From assembly GCF_900406815.1 (NCBI RefSeq), contig NZ_OVCN01000017.1, forward strand, positions 1-64,000: a stretch of DNA of 64,000 bases, read 5' to 3'. Origin of the DNA: Acinetobacter haemolyticus. GTDB lineage: Bacteria > Pseudomonadota > Gammaproteobacteria > Pseudomonadales > Moraxellaceae. The position numbers and the translations under genes were made by a program. A model generated the notes under the pieces. The model did not search any database. It was given only the letters and a program-made list of their open reading frames with translations, and had not been told where the DNA came from. Below are positions 57,787 to 64,000 of this stretch, one piece after another. How positions within the stretch are numbered: position 1 is the stretch's first letter; the number at the start of each line of letters is the position of its first letter.

Positions 57787-59139
57787 TTATGGCTGTTCAG
57801 TGACCTTGGTTTTTAAATTCAAATCATCTGTTTGCAGATAAGCTTGGGCAACACGATCGCGTGGCATAAAGGTTGTTGCGATAATCGCGATCATTGCCAT
57901 TGAGCCGATATAAATCATAATCAAATAAGGGCTTCCACCGCCGACGCTCAATAGTTTTGTAGCGATTAATGGTGCAATCCCGCCACCCAATACACCTGCC
58001 AACTGCACTGAGATGGATATCCCACTATAACGAATTTCAGCTGGGAACTGGCGCGCGAATAATTGTGCTTGTGGTGCATACATAATCGGAAAAACCACCC
58101 CGATCGCCAATACGATCGCAGTCCATACCCATACAGGATCTTTGGTATTCAACATACTAAAGAATGGATAGCTAAACAGTGCCAACACACATAAGCCAAA
58201 CATAAACATATTGCGCTGACCAACCTTATCGGACAAATGTCCACATAAAGGTGTCATAAACAAAATCACCGCTGCACCACAAATGGTGGCAAACAAAATC
58301 TCTTGTCGCGGAATACCCAGTTGAGTCGTGGTATAAGCCAAGGTAAATGTTGATGCAATATAAAACCATGCGTTTTCAGCAGCACGTGCCACAATAATCG
58401 TAATCAGCTGTTTCGGATGTTGTTTAAACACTTTTAAAGCAGGAACTTTGATGTTTTCAGCTTGCTGTTTGACTTTCTCAAAGTCAGGTGACTCAGGCAC
58501 TTTGACACGGATATACCATCCGACAGCCAATAGAACGATACTTGCAAGGAAAGGAATACGCCAACCCCAACTAAACAATGCGTGTTCGGGCAGTAACGAT
58601 ACCAAGCCAAGCGCAATCGAGGCCAGCATTAAACCACCACCTGTACTGGCTTGAGGTAAACTGCCCCAAAATCCTTTTTTGCCATCCGGTGCATGTTCAA
58701 CTGCCATCAGCACTGCACCGCCCCACTCACCGCCCATTGCCATACCTTGAATAAAGCGCAAGATCACCAAGCAAATCGCAGCCCAATAACCGATCGTTTC
58801 ATACGTCGGTAATAGTCCGATCAATACTGTTGGAATACCCATGAGCATCAAGGTGAGTAACAACATGGATTTACGCCCGATCTTGTCACCGAAGTGTCCA
58901 AACACTAAACCACCTAGCGGTCGTCCAATAAAACCCACGGCATAGGTACCAAATGCGGCGAGTACACCTGTGAGAGGATCAAGATTAGGGAAAAATAATT
59001 TGTTGAAAATCAGTGCCGCTGCTGCGCCATAGATAAAAAAGTCATACCACTCAATGGTGGTACCGACCATGCTAGAAATCCCTGCTAATCGATGTGACGA
59101 CTTTTTAGGGGACGAACCGTTTCCATCTGTTGTTTGCAT
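57787..59139 (-). CDS. MFS transporter, metabolite:H+ symporter (MHS) type
   Basis: A 450-residue inner-membrane carrier with 12 segments. GTTIEWYDFFIYG, GRPLGGLVFGHFGDKIGRKS (motif A) and GMAMGGEWGGAVLMAVEHAP are signatures of the MHS family (ShiA/ProP/KgtP). Its position next to isobutyrate genes suggests uptake of an organic acid. AGGA is eight bases before the ATG at 59139. Confidence 0.9.
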   Translation of the reverse strand: MQTTDGNGSSPKKSSHRLAGISSMVGTTIEWYDFFIYGAAAALIFNKLFFPNLDPLTGVLAAFGTYAVGFIGRPLGGLVFGHFGDKIGRKSMLLLTLMLMGIPTVLIGLLPTYETIGYWAAICLVILRFIQGMAMGGEWGGAVLMAVEHAPDGKKGFWGSLPQASTGGGLMLASIALGLVSLLPEHALFSWGWRIPFLASIVLLAVGWYIRVKVPESPDFEKVKQQAENIKVPALKVFKQHPKQLITIIVARAAENAWFYIASTFTLAYTTTQLGIPRQEILFATICGAAVILFMTPLCGHLSDKVGQRNMFMFGLCVLALFSYPFFSMLNTKDPVWVWTAIVLAIGVVFPIMYAPQAQLFARQFPAEIRYSGISISVQLAGVLGGGIAPLIATKLLSVGGGSPYLIMIYIGSMAMIAIIATTFMPRDRVAQAYLQTDDLNLKTKVTEQP

Positions 59140-59257
59140 CACAATTATCCTTATTTAGATCTTCTTGTTTTAGCTTGAATGCTTATGGACATTGCTACCC
59201 ATAAGCATGTCAACACTCTATATTTTTGTGAGCTTTTATTGTTTTTATGTTGTTAAT

Positions 59258-60283
59258 TTAGCTCAGCTTTTCCAATATTTTCTCCAGTTCTGGATTGGCT
59301 TGTTTCCATTGCGGTTGTTTGTCTTTATCCACAATCAGTGCGCGTACACCTTCAATAAAGTCCCCATGCTCAAACCAAATATCCTGTAAATCACGCTCAA
59401 GTTGCATACATTGTTGCAAGGAAAGCCCACGTCCAAGATGCTGTAGTTTCAAGCTGGTTTGTTTTGCGACAAAAGATCGCTGTTGCAGAAGATGAAGTAA
59501 TTTACTTGCCCACGGCTGTAATTGTTCATCTTGTTCATTTGCAAGACTTTGCTCAATCTCGTCCAAGTGTTGGAAACCGAAATGTTTACGAATCGCTTCA
59601 GCAAACTGTTTCAATTCACTTTCTGCTGGGCGGGTGATAAAGCAACTGACAATGTGTTCAATGTTTTGCTGACTTAAATCAGTTTCCGCAACCAATGCAT
59701 CTTGCAAGGCTGGAAGTTTTTCGCTCGGCACATGGTAGTCGATCAAATCTAGATAGAGTGCATCACTGCTACTGATTTGTTCGCCCGTGATCGCCATGTA
59801 TACGCCAATATCATCCAAGCGCGATAGGAAATGAGTAGCACCGACATCTGGGAAAAAACCAATCGCTGTTTCAGGCATGGCAAAGCGTGATTTTTCACTA
59901 CTCACAATTATGTGGCAGGCTTGGGCTAAGCCAAAACCACCACCAAGCACATAACCATCGAGCAGAACGACGACAGGTTTATGGTACTCACGTATGGTGG
60001 TGAGCATCTTATATTCGGCACTAAAATAACCCTGATGATCTGTCTTGCCCAGTTTATAACTGTCATACAAATAGCGAATATCGCCGCCTGCACAAAAGGC
60101 TTTCGGGCTATTCGATTTGAACAAAACGGCTTGAATAGAAGCATCATTTCGCCAAAGTTCAAGTTGGGTTCGAATCCCTTCGATCATCTCTAGCGACAAG
60201 GCATTCAGATGCGTCACTCGATCCAAAGTGATCATGCCGAGACCACCTTGTTGCTCAATCATTAAGTGATTTTCTTTGTTCAT
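59258..60283 (-). CDS. 3-hydroxyisobutyryl-CoA hydrolase
   Basis: A 341-residue crotonase-fold enzyme of valine breakdown, releasing 3-hydroxyisobutyrate from its CoA ester. FCAGGDIR (63-70), Glu138 and Asp146 in MPETAIGFFPDVGAT match HIBCH catalytic residues. The extra C-terminal domain (about 260-341) marks HIBCH versus plain enoyl hydratases. Last gene of the leftward cluster, 12 bp after the enoyl-CoA hydratase. Confidence 0.88.
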   Translation of the reverse strand: MNKENHLMIEQQGGLGMITLDRVTHLNALSLEMIEGIRTQLELWRNDASIQAVLFKSNSPKAFCAGGDIRYLYDSYKLGKTDHQGYFSAEYKMLTTIREYHKPVVVLLDGYVLGGGFGLAQACHIIVSSEKSRFAMPETAIGFFPDVGATHFLSRLDDIGVYMAITGEQISSSDALYLDLIDYHVPSEKLPALQDALVAETDLSQQNIEHIVSCFITRPAESELKQFAEAIRKHFGFQHLDEIEQSLANEQDEQLQPWASKLLHLLQQRSFVAKQTSLKLQHLGRGLSLQQCMQLERDLQDIWFEHGDFIEGVRALIVDKDKQPQWKQANPELEKILEKLS

Positions 60284-60295
60284 TTTGTTGATCTC

Positions 60296-61072
60296 TTATT
60301 GATTTTTAAAATTGGCTTGCCGTTTTTCTACAAACGCTTGCATCCCTTCTTTTTGATCTATCGTGGCAAAAATAGAATGGAACATGCGTCGTTCAAAACG
60401 TAAACCTTCGGTCAAATTGACTTCAAAGGCTCGGTTAATGGTTTCTTTCAACATCATATTTGCAGTTAAAGAACGTGCTGCAATTTTTTCAGCTGCTTGT
60501 AGGGTTTGTTCAAGTAGGTCTTCTTTGGTGAATACACGTGCAACTAAACCACTTTGCTCTGCTTCAACCGCTCCCATTTGTCTCGCAGTCAAACACATTT
60601 CCATGGCTTTGGCTTTACCAATCGCATGGGTTAGACGTTGCGTTCCCCCAATCCCAGGAATCACGCCCAAGGTTACTTCAGGTAAGCCGAACTTGGCATT
60701 GTCAGCGCAGTAGATAAAGTCACACATCAGTGCCAACTCACAACCGCCGCCTAAAGCATAGCCACTCACGGCAGCAATCAAAGGCTTACGGCGTTGAGCA
60801 ATACGATCGGCAAGATGGAAAAAATCATCAAAATAAATATCAGGAAAATTCAGCTGAGCCATTTCCTTAATATCCGCGCCTGCTGCAAAGGCTTTTTCTG
60901 AGCCTGCCAACACGATACAACCAATCTCTCGATCTTTTTCCAGTTCATCGAGTGCTTGATTCACTTCACTGATCAATTCACTGTTTAGCGCATTTAAGGC
61001 TTTAGGACGATTGAGGGTAATTAACCCAACACCATTACGCTTTTCCAATAAAATAGTTTGCCACTGCATCAT
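60296..61072 (-). CDS. Enoyl-CoA hydratase
   Basis: A 258-residue crotonase-family enzyme. Catalytic Glu112 (GGGCELAL) and Glu132 (GLPEVTLG) are both present, fitting hydration of methacrylyl-CoA to 3-hydroxyisobutyryl-CoA here. AGGA upstream suits the second ATG (61069) best, giving one residue fewer. Between the dehydrogenase and the hydrolase, in pathway order. Confidence 0.9.
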   Translation of the reverse strand: MMQWQTILLEKRNGVGLITLNRPKALNALNSELISEVNQALDELEKDREIGCIVLAGSEKAFAAGADIKEMAQLNFPDIYFDDFFHLADRIAQRRKPLIAAVSGYALGGGCELALMCDFIYCADNAKFGLPEVTLGVIPGIGGTQRLTHAIGKAKAMEMCLTARQMGAVEAEQSGLVARVFTKEDLLEQTLQAAEKIAARSLTANMMLKETINRAFEVNLTEGLRFERRMFHSIFATIDQKEGMQAFVEKRQANFKNQ

Positions 61073-61090
61073 TCAATCCTTGTTTGAGTT

Positions 61091-62218
61091 TTATAGACTA
61101 CGTGCGATCACTAAACGTTGAATATCGCTGGTACCTTCATAAATCTGACAAATTCGTGCATCACGATAAATTCGCTCGATTGGAAAATCTTTCAGATAAC
61201 CATAACCACCAAAGACCTGCAACGCACTCGAACAGACCCGCTCTGACATTTCAGAAGCAAATAATTTCGCCATCGATGCTTCATTTAAACAAGGTTGGCC
61301 CGCTTCTTTGAGACGTGCGGCATAATGCACCAGTTGTCGTGCAGCTTCGATTTCAGTTGCCATACTGGCAAGACGGAAGGCAATCGCTTGATGCTCGAAA
61401 ATTGGTTTACCAAATGTCAGACGTTCTTTGGCATAGTGTGTGGCTTCTTCGAGCGCCGCACGTGCCAAACCCACTGCTTGTGCTGCAATCCCAATACGAC
61501 CACCTTCTAAATTGGCAAGTGCAATTTTTAGCCCCTCGCCTTCTTTACCCAACATCAAACTTTTATGCACACGCACATCGGTCAAAGCAATTTGACAAGT
61601 ATCCGATGCATGTAAACCTAATTTTTCTTCAACACGAATGACCTCATACCCCGGTGTATCACGTGGCACGAGGAAAGCACTCATGCCCTTTTTACCCGCG
61701 CTTGGATCAGTCACGGCAAAGACGATAATCATCCCTGCATTATGGCCAGAAGTAATAAATTGCTTTGCACCATTCAGAATATAGTCGTCCCCATCTTTAA
61801 CCGCACGAGTTTTGATGGCTGCGGCATCCGAACCGGTATGAGGTTCGGTTAAAGCAAATGCCCCGATCATTTCGCCTTGCGCTAAGGGCTTTAAAAAGCG
61901 TTCCTTTTGCTCGTCATTACCAAATTTTAAAACCGGTACACAGCCTACCGAGTTATGCACGCTCATAATGGTTGAGGTCGCACCATCTGCTGCTGCGACT
62001 TCTTCGAGTGCCAAGACATAGGCCAAATTACCCGTGTCAGAACCACCCCATTGCTCTGGGACTAACATCCCCATAAAACCAAGCTGTCCCATCTGCGCCA
62101 AGGCAGCTTTGGGAAAGGTGCCATCTCGATCCCAATCACTGGCATTCGGTTTGATTTGTTCTTGGGCGAAGCTTTTCGCCATATCACGAATTAACAATTG
62201 TTCTTCGGTAAATTGCAT
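61091..62218 (-). CDS. Acyl-CoA dehydrogenase, probably isobutyryl-CoA dehydrogenase
   Basis: A 375-residue FAD enzyme. Catalytic base Glu361 in IYEGTSDIQ, and FAD/CoA motifs [15 protein letters not shown] and [20 protein letters not shown] (the first of these shown in part). The position in a valine/isobutyrate cluster suggests isobutyryl-CoA to methacrylyl-CoA. Short-chain specificity is inferred. It follows the synthetase by 11 bp. Confidence 0.9.
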   Translation of the reverse strand: MQFTEEQLLIRDMAKSFAQEQIKPNASDWDRDGTFPKAALAQMGQLGFMGMLVPEQWGGSDTGNLAYVLALEEVAAADGATSTIMSVHNSVGCVPVLKFGNDEQKERFLKPLAQGEMIGAFALTEPHTGSDAAAIKTRAVKDGDDYILNGAKQFITSGHNAGMIIVFAVTDPSAGKKGMSAFLVPRDTPGYEVIRVEEKLGLHASDTCQIALTDVRVHKSLMLGKEGEGLKIALANLEGGRIGIAAQAVGLARAALEEATHYAKERLTFGKPIFEHQAIAFRLASMATEIEAARQLVHYAARLKEAGQPCLNEASMAKLFASEMSERVCSSALQVFGGYGYLKDFPIERIYRDARICQIYEGTSDIQRLVIARSL

Positions 62219-62229
62219 CGTTATTTCCC

Positions 62230-63879
62230 TTAGCCTGCTTTTGCTTGTTGTTTCGCAATTTCCTGATTACGCAATAAAAAACGTTGGATTTTACCACTCG
62301 GCGTCTTCGGCAACTCGGTGACAAATTCCACTAGACGTGGATATGCATGCGCAGAAAGACGTTTTTTCACAAACTGGCTCAGTTCTTCAATCAATGTATT
62401 CGAAGGCTGTGCTCCTGCCGCTAAAATCACAAAGGCTTTAACCAGTTCGGTACGATCAGGATCAGGCACACCAATCACCGCGGCTTCAATCACCGCATCA
62501 TGTTCAAGCAATGCGCTTTCAACATCGAATGGACCGATACGATAGCCTGATGTGGTGATCACATCATCGCTACGCCCCACAAAACTCATACTGCCATCGC
62601 TATGTAACTCAGCCGTGTCTCCTGTTAAATAATAATGACCAACAAAAGGTGATTTACGGCTTTCTTTATAACCTCCAAACCACATCATTGGCGATTGACT
62701 AATATCTACCGCCAAAATTCCTGCGGTGTCGGACGGAAGTTCTTCGCCTTGTTCATTGACTACGGCAACACGATAACCTGGACTTGGAAAACCTGCTGTC
62801 CCTGCACGTATTTCATGGCTTAAACCGTGATGGTTACACACCACCATACCCACTTCCGTTTGCCCATAATGATCATAAATCGGTGCATCTAAAACTTGTT
62901 TAAACCAGCGAATCACCTCAGGATTCAGTGGCTCACCAGCACTACTGACCACACGGAATTGTCCTTTTAACGGCGTCATTTGTGCTGGATCAGCCGCCAT
63001 CATCATACGATAGGCGGTTGGTGCACCTGCCAAGTTGGTGATTTGATAATCCTTGACGATTTGACACAGGCTGTCGGTGCTAAAAGCACCTTCATAAAAC
63101 AAAGTCGCATGACCCAAGAATAACGGTCCAGTAATCGCATAGTACAAACCATACGCCCAACCCGGATCAGCGATATTCCAAAAGGCATCATCTTCAGTTA
63201 AGCCAATCGCATCTTGCATATAGCGACCAAATGCAATCAAGGCTTTTAGTGGCACTTCGAGCGGTTTGGCAGGCCCAGTTGTGCCTGAAGTAAACATCAA
63301 TAAGAATGGATCATTCAAATTACGCATCACCAATTCACATTGATCAGACTGCTGATTTAACTCCTGCCAAAAATTAAAATCACTTGCTTTCAGCGCTGTG
63401 CCTTCTGTATCAGCAACGGTCACGATGGCTGGACATTGTTCAACTTCATCGAGCTTGCTGCGATTGCCTACATCCGTCACGACTAACTTACTTTGCGCAA
63501 GTTGAATGCGATGCTCAATCGCTTTCGGCCCAAAAGCAGTAAACAATGGTTGATATACGGCTCCAATTCGCCATGCGGCTAAAATCGTCACGATCAGTTC
63601 AGGCGTTCGTGGTAATAAACCCGAAATACGATCGCCTGCCTGTACACCTTGTGATTTTAGAAAATTGGCAAATTGACTGGACCACTGTTTGAATTGCGCA
63701 AAGCTATATTGTTGCTTACGCCCATCCTTGCCTTGCCAGTACAAAGCAACTTTTTCACCGTCTACATGTCGGTCACAACACTCAAAGCATGCATTGAGTG
63801 CATCTACCGAACCTGACAACATGTGTTGAGCCGTATTTTCAAAATCAAATGTTTGTGCCACATCTTTATAATTCAACAT
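62230..63879 (-). CDS. AMP-binding acyl-CoA synthetase
   Basis: A 549-residue adenylate-forming enzyme activating a carboxylic acid to its CoA ester. The P-loop [23 protein letters not shown] core, [13 protein letters not shown] and catalytic Lys530 in [11 protein letters not shown] are visible. The P-loop has AKP where most have PKG. Context suggests isobutyrate or a branched-chain acid. AGGG precedes the ATG; first gene of the visible part of this operon. Confidence 0.88.
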   Translation of the reverse strand: MLNYKDVAQTFDFENTAQHMLSGSVDALNACFECCDRHVDGEKVALYWQGKDGRKQQYSFAQFKQWSSQFANFLKSQGVQAGDRISGLLPRTPELIVTILAAWRIGAVYQPLFTAFGPKAIEHRIQLAQSKLVVTDVGNRSKLDEVEQCPAIVTVADTEGTALKASDFNFWQELNQQSDQCELVMRNLNDPFLLMFTSGTTGPAKPLEVPLKALIAFGRYMQDAIGLTEDDAFWNIADPGWAYGLYYAITGPLFLGHATLFYEGAFSTDSLCQIVKDYQITNLAGAPTAYRMMMAADPAQMTPLKGQFRVVSSAGEPLNPEVIRWFKQVLDAPIYDHYGQTEVGMVVCNHHGLSHEIRAGTAGFPSPGYRVAVVNEQGEELPSDTAGILAVDISQSPMMWFGGYKESRKSPFVGHYYLTGDTAELHSDGSMSFVGRSDDVITTSGYRIGPFDVESALLEHDAVIEAAVIGVPDPDRTELVKAFVILAAGAQPSNTLIEELSQFVKKRLSAHAYPRLVEFVTELPKTPSGKIQRFLLRNQEIAKQQAKAG

Positions 63880-63933
63880 CTCTATTCCCTCAGTCTGGAT
63901 TTGTAGTTATTCACGACAGAGTTTCATGATTCA

Positions 63934-63950
63934 AAGCCATCCTATGGCTT
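63934..63950. repeat. Short hairpin between operon genes
   Basis: AAGCCAT-CCT-ATGGCTT, a perfect 7-bp stem, in the 90-bp gap between the synthetase and the partial gene at the right edge. No T-run; possibly message processing or stability. Confidence 0.45.
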
Positions 63951-63969
63951 CGTGCTTATAGCTTGGTAC

Positions 63970-64000
63970 TTAGACTTCTTCTGGAAGGTACTGCTGGATA
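63970..64000 (-). CDS. Partial C-terminus of the next gene
   Basis: On the minus strand the last codons read IQQYLPEEV then TAA. The rest lies outside the window. Cluster context suggests 3-hydroxyisobutyrate or methylmalonate-semialdehyde dehydrogenase, but the nine residues cannot prove it. Confidence 0.4.
   Translation of the reverse strand, partial: IQQYLPEEV

Overview
The window is a stretch of Acinetobacter chromosome (Gammaproteobacteria, Moraxellaceae). This rests on low G+C, the gene content (folate-independent methionine synthase pair mesX/mesD, OprC-type copper receptor, atp operon, CrbS-type hybrid kinase beside actP) and an rRNA leader/promoter region of Acinetobacter type at the left edge. 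Nearly all of it is ordinary chromosomal housekeeping and metabolic DNA. I see no IS element, prophage, integron or CRISPR array.

Layout. 1-392: promoters and start of the leader of an rRNA operon that runs leftward out of the window. 393-4534: BetT choline/betaine-type transporter, then a divergent TetR/MpaB-like oxygenase pair. 4590-10317: acetate permease ActP, its small DUF485 partner, and a divergent 1171-residue transporter-kinase-receiver fusion (CrbS type). 10687-12686: two proteins of unknown function, one a membrane protein fused to an SRPBCC domain. 12753-15359: copper receptor OprC with a His-rich DUF2946 protein, downstream of def. 15380-18935: def, LysM protein, dprA, tsaC. 19312-24565: DMT exporter, TetR/MFS/AraC group, glutathione peroxidase, an unknown lipoprotein. 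24593-27415: an unusual 717-residue protein with a nuclease-like motif and a glycine-zipper membrane segment, and a DUF2846 lipoprotein. 27553-34720: complete atpIBEFHAGDC operon. 34891-38071: zinc regulon (znuA, zur, znuC, znuB) with a Zur-type palindrome. 38081-45272: LysE, Dyp peroxidase, argS, SPOR protein, GST, OsmC, pirin, DUF2798. 45434-48173: mesX-mesD-flavin reductase. 48569-57342: Sel1 protein, guaA, DUF445, YgiW-like, DoxX, DedA, LysE, lipoprotein, solitary ParA, SirB2-like, BolA. 57533-57729: two identical tRNA-Gly(GCC). 57787-63879: MHS transporter and a leftward valine/isobutyrate catabolic cluster (HIBYL-CoA hydrolase, enoyl-CoA hydratase, isobutyryl-CoA dehydrogenase, acyl-CoA synthetase).

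How genes work together: ActP/DUF485/CrbS form an acetate uptake and sensing unit. Zur represses ZnuABC when zinc is sufficient. MesX/MesD plus a flavin reductase probably form an oxygen-dependent methionine synthase branch. The right-end cluster degrades isobutyryl-CoA to 3-hydroxyisobutyrate. The strongest candidate for something undescribed is the 717-residue protein at 24593-26746. The SRPBCC membrane fusion at 11496-12686 and the unknown gene at 10687 are lesser candidates. All product calls come from reading motifs by eye; no database search was possible.
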